Source: Typhlomys cinereus
Taxonomy: Eukaryota; Chordata; Mammalia; Rodentia; Platacanthomyidae
Length of the DNA stretch: 64,000 nt
Direction of reading: 5' to 3'
Assembly (NCBI GenBank): GCA_023101885.1
Contig: JALPQD010000089.1
Span: forward strand, 2,837,087 to 2,901,086
A program made the translations under genes and the position numbers. Below the pieces are notes generated by a model, which did no database searches, was not told where the DNA came from, and saw nothing but the letters and a program-made list of their open reading frames with translations. Shown here piece by piece: positions 33,432 to 45,748 of the stretch; positions within the stretch are counted from its first letter, which is position 1; each line of letters begins with the position of its first letter.

Positions 33432-36400
33432 AAATGAAGTCTTCTGGGAAACTGGAGAGTGTGACCTTGCTAGATTTTACAGCTTGCTCTAGAATCCACT
33501 TTGTGTGACCTCTTAAGGAAGAGGTACTGTGGTTTTTATGACCTCCCTCAGAGGAGAAAGAGCGCCAAGGGTCCACAGGACAGGAGCGGATCAGAGAAAC
33601 TTGCTTTCTCAGGTTTTGAGTCCATCTGGTTCAAATTCCTTACCATGTCAAGCCACTGTGTTTTGTAAGCATTGTTTCCTGCGCTTCCACAAATTACAGC
33701 AGTGGGCTGGTTCCCTTTGAGTTTCCCTATTTTTGTCTAATTCTTAAAAAACCAATCTCAACTTATGCCTTGCAAACAAAACAGCATTTACTCAGAACTG
33801 AACACGCAAATGTGGCAGCCCAATAGAAACTGGATGACTCGCACATTTGCATTTAATATCTATGGTATGCCTTGTGTGTGAGGTCAGGGATAAAATGCCA
33901 TGGTGTGCAACCTATCGAGTTGTCATCGAGATAAGGAAAGTAAGAAGGAAAACACTTGCTTTCTATTTGAAGGCGTTCTTGTATGATGTGTGCTAACTTA
34001 AACCAATAAAAGATTAACACTGCCGAGAGTGAGCTTCATGTCTTCTACTGCAACAAAATCAGTCCCTGATTAAACAGTTTGACTTGGCCTTCCCACAATG
34101 GATAGACAAATCAATATTTTTGTCAATTAAAAAATAAAACGGCAATAGAAACAAAAAAGGATGGGGAAAAGCTATGGTTATGTAAATCTACTTTCTCAAT
34201 GTAAATTTAGAAAGGTTCTGAGTGGACTTTCTCATCTTATGCGCATCCTTTGGGCTCCTTCAAAGGTACTTACTTAGTACTGACAGTAATGGTATCTCTG
34301 GAAATTGAGGAATTAATGGATTAGGGGGCTTTTGCCAAGGTGATTTTGCCAATAGTCTTTTGATCTACCCTGTGCCAAAGAAGCACTCAGGACAAAGGAA
34401 AAGCCTCCTTTTTTCTTGCTTTAAAAAGATTTTAATCAAATCACTCCGTGGAAGTATACATTATTGGAAATTATAATTTGCTTTTATTTCCAAGCCTCTT
34501 GTCAAGTGAAATTTCAGTCTATATGTCTTAACTGCAGAATCCATCTGTCGCTCCGGGATCCGAGGGACTATCTCAGGAACAAATGAGTTCCTCGCAAACA
34601 TGTGGAACATCCCCTGGAGAGCTGTTTCACAGATCAGATTGGATTTTCTGTTTTTCTAATGAAATTTCTTCATCTAGGAAAACACAATAAATTTCCCTAC
34701 ATCTTAGAAATTTCATGAATATGCGCCTGTGGTCAAGCCCAAGGGATTTGTTTCCTCCAGCTTCCTGTGTAATTTCCTGATAGGGAATGACAAATAAAGC
34801 CTAGGTCTATCAAGATCCTTAGGGTGTCCATAAATCCAACCACCTCAATAGAGCTGACATTGGTGGGTGATGATTTTATTTCCATGTGTTCAGACCTAAC
34901 CCAAAGTTCATATTTCATGTATGTTAGTTGATCTTTCTTACCTCCTTGGCCTTCCTTGTGAGCTTTATGACCCACAGAGATAAGCATCCTATTTGGGATG
35001 TGCAGTGGAAAGAAGGGATGATGCAAACACAGAGTTTTTACAAAGAGTTTCTACAAAGCCTGGTAACATGACCGGGGACCACAGAGGCTAACTCACCGTG
35101 GGTTTGTATATGTTAAGCGTCACCAGAACTCAATGATGACTTTGCACTTCCTTGCTTCACCTGGACGGGCTGGTTTGACGAAGCCCGTTTGATGGTTTGT
35201 TGACACCTGTCAAACTTCACATCACTGCCTTGAAAGGAAGAAAACAGAAAGCACTCAGAATAGCTATATGGCTGTTACCATTGTTTTAAAACCATTTAGT
35301 CGAGGTCTTTGCACCATTTGGATCAAGACTTATCTTTCAGCTTTTTCCATAAAGCTGCACATTTCCATTGGTGTGTGATGAAAAACTCCATATTTACAGG
35401 TAGTTATTATTTTATTCACTTGGTTATTCAAAAAGTATCCATCCTTACTTTGTACTTACCATCATTTGTGGTGTGGAAAATGCATAATTAGGTTCTGAGT
35501 TCATTTGGTATTCATTTTTTTCTTTATATATTTTCAGGATGGGAAAGGTTGACTGATTGTCCCTTTTTGTTTTAGAGCATAAAGACACTTGCAAAACCAT
35601 CAAAGTGGGACTAAAATGAACACAAAAGAAGCCAGTCCCCAAAGGCTTAAATTTAATAGCATTATCATTATGTTAGGCATAGAAATCATATTTTCTTTTT
35701 AACTAAATAGGTCTAAGTTTGAAAAGCCAGGGAATATTCTGTGTACAAATAAGCTGCTTCTTTTGTGAAACTTCATTGTATGCTATATATCTGTAATAAT
35801 ATATCCTTTTGACCTAGGAAACATCCACATCTAGAGAAATGCATAGACATGTATTGGAAGTCATAGAATATATTTTCTAAGGGGCTTAATAACATAAAAA
35901 TTTTTCCTGTAGATTTTCCAACTGAAGAATTGCCAATACCAGTTTGCTATTACTTCTGGCCTTTAACATTGAAAAGTTATTGCAAATGTCTAGAATATTA
36001 TTTTGTAGTCACTTATCAAGAGCAAATAGTTTGGATAAGAGAACACCCATATCTATTTACACATCAATGTCTGTTCTGGATCTGACACTGTCTGGCACAT
36101 AGTAGATGTTCGATGCAGTCAGTAATGCAAGTTCAGATTTGGGGAGATATTGTAATAGTACACTCTATTTGAGGTGGTTGGAAGTTCTTTGAGAGTGGAA
36201 TAAAGAAGGATTTTTTTGCTATCAGGAACCCTCGCTAAATTCAGCAAATATGTGCTGTTTTCTCATTTTTAATAGAAATGGATCAAGGAAGCACTGGCTG
36301 AGTAAAATCACAGCCCTGAACTTTGGGAGATTACATCAGACAGAAAGACAAATATATGTAAATGGTTGCACTTCTATTTCGTCGCATTTGAAACTATGAT

Positions 36401-36805
36401 GAAAATGTATGGACACATTTATTTAAGAGTTAACCACGTATAAAGGCTATTCAGAGAAAGGACTGATTTCTTCTATGTACTGGGACTAAGAGAAACTTCT
36501 TTAAGTATCTCTACAGAATTTTACAAGACAAAAGCTATCTAAGGTACCACATGCAGCTTATACAAAAATAAAAATAGAGAGACATGGCACAGCAAAATAT
36601 TTTTGGGCACCCATAAAAGGTTTTTGCCTTATCAAAAAGAGAAAAGGTTTTGTCAATGTGGAGAATGGCAATAAGAGTTTGAAGGCCCTCCGTTATTGTG
36701 TCTATGTAAATCCAACCCACCTTTAGTGCAACCACATCTGTGATGCCAACCATGGCCACTTCTGCTCTTATAAATCTCTTCACACAGACACCAGCTAGAG
36801 AACCA
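33432..36805. other. Unassigned non-coding DNA, repeat-poor
   Basis: This is the longest stretch with no recognisable SINE, LTR or microsatellite. Low repeat content, and parts such as 33,740-34,130 and 34,480-34,720 that look neither low-complexity nor repeat-derived, would fit conserved non-coding DNA. The minus frame at 36535-36783 (82 codons) reads somewhat protein-like but I could not identify it. Confidence 0.4.
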
Positions 36806-36810
36806 TCTTT

Positions 36811-36960
36811 CTGGTGTGTATTGGTTTGTTTGGTTTTGGTTTATCAATACAGGGTCTTCTATAGCCCAGGCTGGCCTCATACTCGCTATGTAGCTAAGGA
36901 TAACGTTGAACAACTGATTCTTTTGCCTAGCTGGGCTTCCACACCTGCTTTTATGAGATT
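36811..36960 (-). mobile_element. B1-like SINE, antisense
   Basis: Words 'tttggttttggtttatcaat', 'cagggtcttctatagcccag', 'gctggcctcatactcgctat' and 'gggcttccacacctgctttt' match the antisense B1 order. Confidence 0.75.
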
Positions 36961-37251
36961 ATGGTGATCAAATCAGAAGTTTATTCATTCATACTAGGTA
37001 AGAACTCCTGCATGAGCTACATCCTCAGCCCAATTCTCAATTCTGTTGTTTTTTTTTTCAACTGTATTTCTTGGGAAATCATAGGATGTCTAGCAGACAG
37101 GAGCTGTGCTTTCTTTGCCTCTTCTGATTTTTTACCTGCTTAGCAGCTGATGTTGGTTCAACTAACCTAAAAAGGTTAATTATTTCTGGGATCTGCATAA
37201 TGACTGACATACCAACATGCCCCCATAGACTAGCAAGAAATTCAAGAGAGG

Positions 37252-37460
37252 GGGCTGGAGAGGTGGCTCAGGGGTTAAGCTTCTGCCTTGGAGGCAGAAG
37301 GTCCTGAGTTCGGATCCCAGATCCCACGTATAGACGCCAGGCGGAAGCGGGGGTGGCCTGCGTTTCTGGTCCTGGTAGGGCAAAGCCTGTGAATCCCAGG
37401 GCAGAGTAAACAAGAAGGAGGTGGAGGCGGTCCATGGTGGTTCCCGAATTCGTCCATGGT

Positions 37461-37505
<45 letters not shown>

Positions 37506-37557
37506 GCACACATACATACACACACGCACACTTGAATAAATAATAATAAAAAAATTT
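37252..37557 (+). mobile_element. Young B2-like SINE with target-site duplication
   Basis: The 15-bp agaaattcaagagag flanks the insert on both sides (37237-37251 and 37558-37572). The head 'ggggctggagaggtggctca' and 'cctgagttcggatcccagat' give well-preserved A- and B-box regions. The body continues 'aagcgggggtggcctgcgtt' and 'gggcagagtaaacaagaagg', then a CA tract at about 37465-37499 and an A-rich tail. It is nearly the reverse complement of 28176-28422, so both belong to one young subfamily. Confidence 0.92.
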
Positions 37558-37572
37558 AGAAATTCAAGAGAG

Positions 37573-37865
37573 ATAAGAACATACAGTAGAAATCTTGGAC
37601 ACTAAAGCTGGATGAGTGAAGGGAAATGCCCCTATCAGTGGGGTGACCCAAAGAGAGGCGATTTGGTATGCCACAAAATACCTGAACCCCCCACAAGGGT
37701 AGACAAGCCAGAGGGAGCCTTGGGGTCCATAGAAGTGGATAGACAGGAGGGTGGGAGAGAGTGGAATGGATATCAATGAAGGAAAGGGAGGAAAATGGAA
37801 GTGAGAGGGGATAGAGAGAAGCAGGGATAAGTACTCAATATGCTGGTAAAACTAGAAAAAAATTG
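37573..37865 (+). mobile_element. L1 3'-end fragment, sense
   Basis: Contains 'aagggtagacaagccagagg', 'gagccttggggtcc' and a polypurine run (37745-37830). The reverse complement of the same words is found at 54.15-54.37 kb. The SINE at 37252-37557 appears to sit inside or at the edge of this L1. Rodent L1 3' UTRs carry such polypurine tracts. Confidence 0.55.
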
Positions 37866-38555
37866 AAAAAGAAATTATTCCTGGAGAGAATATAATAAAA
37901 CTTCCCAGCATGGAATCCCATATTTAAAACAAACTGTGTGCATTTTTGGGCTAGTGGCCATGCTGAGACCTTTATGTTCAGGTAATCAGACTTGTGAAGA
38001 TCATATGGAAATGCCCATTTTAAGATACCTGCTTAGAACGAGGAAACTAAAGTTCAACCCAAACCTCAGGTTTAACAGAAATTTGATGCAAATGAATCAC
38101 ACAATGTGTTACCAGCGAGCCTGCTCCATGCCCATCTCCTATAGCAGTACATGTCAGTCTGAATGCCATATCTTTCAACAGCTGTAGTATAGGGAGGACA
38201 AACTTTGCAGACCACCTTTAAATGGCAATAATTCCATTTTAAAGGGCAAATGAATGAAAAATGCACCTGGAAACCCATTGGCTATATACTGTGGAAAGGT
38301 TACCTAAACTCCACTGTAGGCAAAAGACAAAAAAAAAAAAGGATCTTCAATAATGTTTTTTTCTTAAAATTTCCCTCACTTCTGTCTTTTGATGTCATTG
38401 TCTTGGCATCTGCTCATAAACACATGCAGCTTTTATTATCCAAGGGCAGCTATGCCAAGGGAAGGAATCTTTGCAGCCAGTTTGCCTTGGCCAGTTCCAT
38501 TGTATGTCTGGATTTAGAAAATTGCCGGTCACAGGCAAAGACTGTTTTATTCATC
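37866..38555. other. Unassigned non-coding DNA
   Basis: No named repeat or exon. An A run lies at 38329-38340. Confidence 0.5.
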
Positions 38556-38559
38556 CTTT

Positions 38560-38690
38560 TGCTTTTCATTTGTCGCGACAGATTTTTGCTAGGCATCTCA
38601 GGCTTGACATGAAGTTCTTCTGCCTCAGCCTCCTGCTGGTTGATGAGATTACAGGCATGCAACAGCATGTCAGGCTCTTTCTGTGATTCA
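38560..38690 (-). mobile_element. B1-like SINE, antisense
   Basis: Words 'cttgacatgaagttcttctg', 'cctcagcctcctgctggttg' and 'attacaggcatgcaacagca' follow the antisense 7SL-derived order. Confidence 0.7.
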
Positions 38691-38699
38691 GAACTCAGA

Positions 38700-39795
38700 C
38701 AGGAAGTGGCTCCGAAGGTTGACATCCCCGCCTTAAGTTATGCCCCTCCCCCTGAACAATGCTTTGCACAAACCATGAAACCTCTTGAGCAACATTGCTC
38801 TTCTGCCCATGATGGTATCTCGTGATCAATGTAGGGGACTCTATTACTTACAATTGATCTTCTTTTATTTTTGTTCTTCTAGTGTTTCAAACATGACTAT
38901 AACGAGTAAACAATATTTTCACATCTTAATCCCCAATCTCATCTCTTCCGCTTCTTCCCATTACAGCCCTTCTTTTTCCCTGCAGAATGATCTCTTTCTA
39001 AAGATCATCACTGGCAGATGAAAGTCAGTATACCTAATCATCCCAAAATGAATTAAGGATGCCATGTCATGGCTGTCCAGCATCACTAGATAAGAACAAC
39101 AGAGCCTGAGACATTATTCAAATGCAAGAAAGCCTTTTAAGGAGACGAGAGATTACGAACTTATTTTCTCTCATTGCAGAGGTCAGGAACTGGTTTCATG
39201 GGGGGAAATTTAAAAGTATTCAAGTGCTCTGTAAGGGGAAAAATTAGTAATGACATCTTTCTCATAATGGGGAGAAGGCTGATCTAAAAGATAATGCTAA
39301 GGAAAGGATCAAGAGGGGAACTTGACAATGGTTGTAAAAATAACTTAGGAAGTATGGGACATAAACGAGGGTTCCCTGAGAAATAAGATCCTGTGGCGCA
39401 TGGCAGTCCTATATGTTAGTAGGATGCAGCATTCATTGTCTTCCAACACTGTGTGTCCTTGAATGTGTCACTGCCACGTGACTGTCACATCTCTGTGGTT
39501 GACAGAGAACCCCAGCCTAGCAATCTGTGGAAATACGCTCAGATTCTCTGAAAATGTCCATAAGGGCAGGAGAACTTACTTGCTTTCTTTGGGGCAGGTT
39601 GCCTAGTGGCAGACAAAATGCACATTGGCACTGTCTATCTTTGGTTTAGGGCATGCAATGGTTTGAATTCTGTTATTGTAGCTTGCACAATCATTTCAAC
39701 TGAAAAGATAAAAGAAAATGGTAGGTTTTGTAGTCTCTAAGTTGTTTCTCTAATATCTCTGCTTTTCAACTTGTTTAACCCCTAGGTTAACGATA
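38700..39795. other. Unassigned non-coding DNA
   Basis: Unique-looking, no supported exon or element. Confidence 0.5.
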
Positions 39796-39799
39796 TCTG

Positions 39800-39960
39800 T
39801 TTTAGTCCTCACATTATCCTCAGCAGTGACAAAATACCCAGGATATCATCTAACCTTCAAAAGGTGGCACTCTCTTGTAGCGAAAGGGCAATTCCTTCAT
39901 GCATGTCTGGTCAGAGGTCATTATGGGACAATGTCAATCCTTCTGATCAGACAAGGTGCA
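39800..39960 (-). mobile_element. MaLR LTR fragment, antisense
   Basis: Contains 'tgttttagtcctcacattat', 'gtgacaaaatacccaggata' and 'ggtcagaggtcattatggga', a decayed antisense MaLR 3' end. Confidence 0.45.
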
Positions 39961-40454
39961 TTTATCTCTGTTTTGTCCCTATTGCCTGGCATAGATAGCA
40001 CTTGATACAAGATGTCAATACACAACACATATAATCGGGGATAAATGAAAACTCTTTTCTTCTCTCCTAAACAATCTGTCTCCTCTGAATATGATTCTCT
40101 TTCACACCTCAGTCAAACTTTTAAACAATAATGCAGCACCCCCTTTCTGACTCCTTAAGAACTCCCCTCTTCAAGTTGAGCCCAGGTCGTTTCTTAGATA
40201 CACACACTTCATTTTTCAGCTCTTTTGAAGTCCTAAGGCATTCAGTTGATCTTCCTTCTTTGACAAGACTTTAAAACTAGTCAATGATTAATCAAGATTA
40301 AAATCATCTGTTCACTTGTAGTTGCCTTATCCAAGCCCTCCGCTGGACACTGAAGAACTCTCAGGCATGCAAGAAATACGTGTTCTCTAATTTCCACATG
40401 TAATCAGTGTTAAGATACATGGGAAAACTCATAGTGCCTACCAGGACTCTGTAA

Positions 40455-40762
40455 AATAGTGGGGAGATAGCTCAGTCATTAGAATGCTTGCCACACAAGC
40501 AGGAGGATCTGAGTTTGATTCCTAGCACCCACATAAAAAGGGTGTGGCAGCATGCCCAGCCTGTCTATACTTCTAGTACTTGGAAGGTGAAAATAGGAAA
40601 CTCTCTGGGGCTTGCTGGCCAGTCAGTGCAACCAAACCAACAAGATTCAGTGGGAGACACTGCCTCAAAAAATAAGAAGGCAAATAATTGAGTAAGACCT
40701 CCAATATCATCCTTTTGGTCTCCACATGCACCTGCACACACACACTTACACATATAGAATAT
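40455..40762 (+). mobile_element. B3 SINE
   Basis: Head 'gtggggagatagctcagtca', B-box region 'ctgagtttgattcctagcac', then 'acataaaaagggtgtggcag', 'ggggcttgctggccagtcag', 'ggagacactgcctcaaaaaa' and 'ggtctccacatgcacctgca' with a CA tail. This is the complete B3 order. The short frame inside it is SINE sequence. Confidence 0.8.
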
Positions 40763-40871
40763 TGGTGTTGACTTGATGGGCTTTAGGGAGGGCCTTTCAC
40801 CCTGCAAGATTCATTTCTTCAAGAAACTCCCAGACTTCACTTAGCTGTGGAAAGATGAGTCTAGATTAAAA

Positions 40872-40922
40872 GAGAAATATTAGAAGGCATATTAGAAGGC
40901 ATATTAGGCATATTAGAAGAGA
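40872..40922 (+). repeat. Short tandem duplication (ATTAGAAGGCAT unit)
   Basis: The words 'tattagaaggcat' and 'attaggcatattagaag' repeat head to tail three to four times, a local slippage event. Confidence 0.8.
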
Positions 40923-41589
40923 AGTAAGTATAGGAGTGATACCAAAGATAATGTACCACTCAATCATCAGATTTATTTGTTAATTTAACAAAATCCACTG
41001 AGCATATGCTGAATGCCAAGCACAAAGCTAGAGATGAGTACTGCTCATTTTCTGAGGTCAAATATAGTTCATTTTTTTCTTATTTAATCCTAAAGTGCCT
41101 GTGACCTCATTCATTCCTGTAACTTTAACTACTACCTTCAGCAAGCAGCAGGCACCTAACTCTACCTGTCCACCCCCAGATTCTTCCAGCTTGTTTAATT
41201 TTGGCTCCCATTTTCCGGGAAAGTGACATGTGAGGATTCTGCTCTACCCACTACGTGCCAGCCGTTTCCACTCCCTCCACCACTATCCAAAAGGTCCAGA
41301 CACCATGAAGTTTACAAAAGTTACAGTATTCATATATTTACAATTGCATACGCTCTGTGTAGTACAATTGTGAGTGCAAAAACATACCAGTGATGTTGAT
41401 TTGGGAGAGAATTGTCTGTAAATGTGATGAGTCTGAAGAATGGCAGCCTATGTACACAGCAGACCCTTGTTCGGGGTTTTTGATAACAATCCTACTTTCA
41501 TTCGATGAGTCTGAGACACACAGAGATACTGTGCTAGATGGTTTCTGCCTATAACATTTTAGCTGTGTAAGAAATTCTGTAAGAAACAT

Positions 41590-41790
41590 CTTGCCACCAT
41601 TGCATTAATCTATTTTTTTTTCATCACTAAACCAAATTCTATTGTTGGCTATTCATAAAGAAAAGATATTTCTTTAGCTCACAGTTCTGGGGTCTTAAGA
41701 ATGTAACTAGCATTGGTATGGCTGTTGTGATAGTTTCGTGTCATGGAATCATTGTAGAAGCATGTGTCAGAGAGAGATCCTATCACAAAG
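41590..41790 (-). mobile_element. MaLR LTR fragment, antisense
   Basis: Contains 'aaagatatttctttagctca' and 'cacagttctggggtcttaag', then 'tcatggaatcattgtagaag'. It is a diverged antisense MaLR. Confidence 0.45.
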
Positions 41791-41814
41791 CAGGAAATTA
41801 AAGGATGAGTAGGA

Positions 41815-42095
41815 GTCTGGGGAGATGGCACAGGGAATAAAGCGTTTGCCCTCAAACTAGAAGACTGGAGTTCAGATCCCCAGAATCCACATAACAGCCG
41901 GGCAGGCCTGGCAGCCACCTGTAAGTTCCAGCACTCTGGAGGCAAAGCGGGTTTAGTCAACTAGTTCAATTGAAAGATCCTCCCTTAATAATAAAAATGG
42001 AGACCATTTACCGAAAACACCCAACTTTGGGCCTCCGTGGGCATGCACACATGTGTACATATGCACCTGTGCACATATATGCAACACACATGGCA
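41815..42095 (+). mobile_element. B3 SINE
   Basis: Head 'gtctggggagatggcacagg', B-box region 'ggagttcagatccccagaat', 'ccacataacagccgggcagg', 'ttccagcactctggaggc' and 'tttgggcctccgtgggcatg' with an AC-rich tail. Good B3 match. Confidence 0.75.
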
Positions 42096-42443
42096 AAAAA
42101 GAAGTGACTAGGTCCCCACTAAAGCTATATTAATCCCTTTCAAAGACATTCCTTTGCTAACAACGTTCCACTAAGCCCTACCACCTTTGTACCTTTGTAT
42201 ATTACAGACTGGGACAAAAAAACCCCAAAAAACCCATATTCCTCCAGGAACATATTTAACGATCACACCACAGCTGCCATCGTATAAAGGAAAAAGCTGA
42301 GGCCACGGGATTTGTGGTCTGGTCAGAGTCAGGAGGCAGGATAAGAAACCAGACCTATTGTGCTGTCTCCCCTCTTCTGCAATGGAAGTCAATTAAGAAT
42401 GATCAGCGTGTGTTTTATTTGAAAACTAGTGATGGATTTTTGT

Positions 42444-42971
42444 CTACTTGCCCCAGAATTGCCACGCCCTTGCCAGCTGAGGTTTGTCAAGGAAAAGTTG
42501 TATCCCTATGCTAGGACTAGGACGTGCTGTTACTACTCCAAAGGAAGAGCGAGGCTTTGCATTAAGGTTAGTGGTATTACCACCCCACAAGCAGAGCCTG
42601 ACCAGAGTGACCTCTGAGTCAAAGCATAGGATGGACAAGTAAATTTCTGACCAAGCAAAACCAGTGAGCTTTGATGCAATTACTTGGTCCCTTTGTACTT
42701 CCCAAGCTTCAGCGAGGAGCTGCACATGCTCTGCATCTTCAATGATGTGCTGATACAATGTACATTTTTTAACAGGGAGCCTTGCCAGGTCTAATACATA
42801 TTTAATAAGCCACTTATCTTGAAAATTAATGTTCCTGTCCAACTGACAGGGAAGTTTCCAACTACAGACGTTTACCAGCAACGGAGGAAGGGTGACAACA
42901 GCACCTAACCTCCAAGATGGTGGTCGGTTATAGCTACTGACCAAGTGCCCGGGTGGAAAAATCAAGCGCAT
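42444..42971 (-). other. Open frame of ~175 codons, coding status unknown
   Basis: This is the second-longest stop-free frame in the window. The N-terminal third looks random. The middle (about residues 68-105) includes HIIEDAEHVQLLAEAWEVQR, which is more protein-like. No domain was recognised. It lies downstream on the minus strand of the exon-like block at 43.8 kb. It could be an exon remnant, a retrocopy fragment or chance. Confidence 0.15.
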
Positions 42972-43840
42972 GTTGGCATCACACCATCCAGCGCACGGCT
43001 CTCGGCTCTGAACCTGGCTGTTCTCTTTGTCATCTTACAGTGCTTCATTTCTACGACCCTCAATTCTAGGGCTGCAGGGAAGAGACTGCAGATTCACGGG
43101 GTTGTATAGCACTATTTATTGAACTTGAGAAGCGAGTTAATTTCCATGTTTTAATCACAAAAGAATGCCATCCCAGGTTACATAAGCGTATGCTTAGAAA
43201 TTGTTGGGATGGTTGGGGTGGAATGATAGGTGGGACAAAGGGCAGCCAGAGAAATCAGGATACGTGGGGAAGCTATCCAGAATTCTGAAGTCAGAGACCA
43301 CCGGTAGGTCATGAAGCCTGGGCAAACAGTGAGAAGTTATAACCGTGGTGACTACCGCCAGCCTGTGCTGGTCGGCCATGCCTACCCCTCCACATCCCCA
43401 CTCTCACAAGGCTTTCTCTGGTTACAAGTACTGACATTGCAACTCTGCTCACAAGACATTCTGGGAACATCGTTCTCAAGCTCCCCACCCTGCTGCAACC
43501 CAGTGGAAAGCATGAGGCTGAAAGATTGAGGAATGGTGCCCAGTGCCAACGGATAGGAGCCAGAACAAGCACCTTCCGTGTGCCAGGAACAGTTCTGGAA
43601 GTGCAGGGAAAAGAGGAGAAAATAGTCCCGTGGCTCACATGAGTCCTGGAAGATTAAATGCTTTTATATATTGACACACTGAGAGCCAGGCACATAGAGG
43701 ATTCCTTAGAAATAAGCCTCCTTTAAAGTCTTAGATTGGCCCCCAAGGAGTATGGCATTCTGGCAAGAGACAATTCTGAGGTTAGAGGGTGGCAAGAGCT
43801 GAGGTGTGTGGTTTCAATAGACAGTGTTTGCCTCTCTTAC

Positions 43841-43991
43841 AGAGGACCACATACCCATCTGCATTGACTTTGAAGCCATTTGGATCCTTCTCAAAGCAGA
43901 TAACCTGTCCTTGGATAACAGAAAGCATCTCTGAAGTGTCAACAGCTGTGTGTTGGCTCATTCCTTCCAAGTCTATTGAAATGCAAATGTC
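43841..43991 (-). other. Exon-like block (151 bp), gene not identified
   Basis: On the minus strand the block is bounded by an acceptor (ctccacag|GAC) and a donor (CTCT|GTAAGA), and one frame is fully open for 50 codons plus one base. The translation starts DICISIDLEG, contains LSVIQGQVICFEKDPNG and ends NADGYVVL. That mix of acidic, glycine and aliphatic residues looks like a folded beta-rich domain. I do not recognise the family. The + strand also shows a strong acceptor (ctctcttacag at 43832-43842) and a donor (GCA|GTAAGG at 44023) around the same block, with a less protein-like serine-rich frame. The strand is therefore inferred. No neighbouring exons could be firmly joined. Confidence 0.35.
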
Positions 43992-43992
43992 C

Positions 43993-45745
43993 TGTGGAGA
44001 TGTGAAAATTGACTGCTTGCAGTAAGGGGAGATACTGTGAGTGTCAGCCACGTTTTACTTACACAAATGATTCACTTACTTTGTCCTGACTTCCCAGTCA
44101 CTTTTCTATTTGTTTCTCAGGGGAAGGTCACCTTGCTTTGGCCTCTGCTGTGAGTTACTGGTAAAAGGTGCAGCTAATTCACTAACCTCTGCGTTGAGGC
44201 AGCAGTGGGTTGCCAGTAAGAGTGTGGAGTGGTAAGAAACTCGAACAATCATGGGGCACAGAAAGTGAACACAAGCTTTGTAGCCAAACGAAAAAAGAAA
44301 AAATTGGGAGTTCCTAATAGGGCCATAAATGTCAGAGTATTTTTCATCTGCACTTTGTTTCCTCTACAAAAACTTTGGATTTTGATAGTGAGATTTAACT
44401 TGCTATCATGTCATAACTATTGATATGATAAATATAAATTTTCTGGTATATAGTGGCTGCTCTGCAAATATAGCTTAATTTACCCATAAATAATGTATAG
44501 ATAACATTACACATAATCATAACATATATTTTCTTTCTTATGGTTTCAATTTTATTTTCTATTATTTTGAATAGCAGTAATAGTTGATAATTATGGGCAT
44601 CACATTTAGCCTCTAGAGTAACTATATTAATGATATAATGATATGAATAACTATATGATTAAAAACTTTGTCAGTTTCATTTAATAATCTAGACCTGAAG
44701 CACAAGAGAGGTTTAATAACTGTTCCAGATCACTGTACAAATCAGGTGTCACAAGTAGAATATAAGCGCACTCTTATCTCAGAATCAGTACATCTTCCCC
44801 CAATATAAGACTGCCTCCTACACTGGATGCAAATCTTGTGCAAAAAGAGAATGTGTATTTGTTACTTGAATTGTTTATGTTATCAAGTACAGAAGAAAGC
44901 ATATCATGTAAGGAATATGGTGCGTGGAATCTTTGAAACTCATCTTTTAAATAAAATGATAACTATCTTCAGGGTTATTGTTCATAAAATTTAATGTCAT
45001 CTCTGACTCTAAACTTGTGCTTGCTATACAGAGTCTTGGGTCTTAATTGTGGAGCTATAAGAGATAAGGGAAGAAGGAAGGGGAGGGAGGACAAGATGCA
45101 GAGAAGGAAAAGGGTCATAAAATACATAATACATAATATGTAAAATATATCACCTGTCTGCCTTCCCATGAACCCTTCCCACAACCTGCCTCCTCTGACC
45201 TCCAATCCTCTCTCTGCCTGTTTATTGTCTATTTTATGTGCAATGTGGATATGTGACTTTATCTGTAGTCACATGAGAGGTGTTAAAATTAGCAAGTTTA
45301 GATAGTATTTCAAATGTGCTTCTAGTGATAAAGAGTAGTAGCTGTAGATAACTCTCTGAAGAAATTAGGAGTTAGCATCCTTCCAAAGGGAGGAATGCGG
45401 TGCAGGAAGGATCAGATGAAGTAAGGCCTAAACCCAGAAGACTAAGTCTGCCATCTGGGCTGGAGATTGAGTTATCTGTGCCCCCAAAGGCATGGGGTAG
45501 CCTGCCTCTCCAGTTCTGCTTGCAGCCATCATATATGTGGGAAATTTAATAAATGTTAACTCATTATATGGAAAAAGGCCAATTTATTTATATGGAAAAT
45601 TGACCAATTTATCTCTCTTCTTTGACTTCTTAAAGACTAGAAATTAGAGCTTTGTCTTTTATTTTTAAAATAAATAAAAACTTGTTTAGTACCTATAGAC
45701 CTACTAGTTTGGGTGTGGTCTAAAAATGATAAGAAGTTAGTTTCT
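43993..45745. other. Unassigned AT-rich non-coding DNA
   Basis: AT-rich, with no clear SINE. A possible MIR remnant lies around 44690-44790. A purine-rich segment at 45060-45115 faces a pyrimidine-rich minus frame. No exon was supported. Confidence 0.45.
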
Positions 45746-45748
45746 CTC

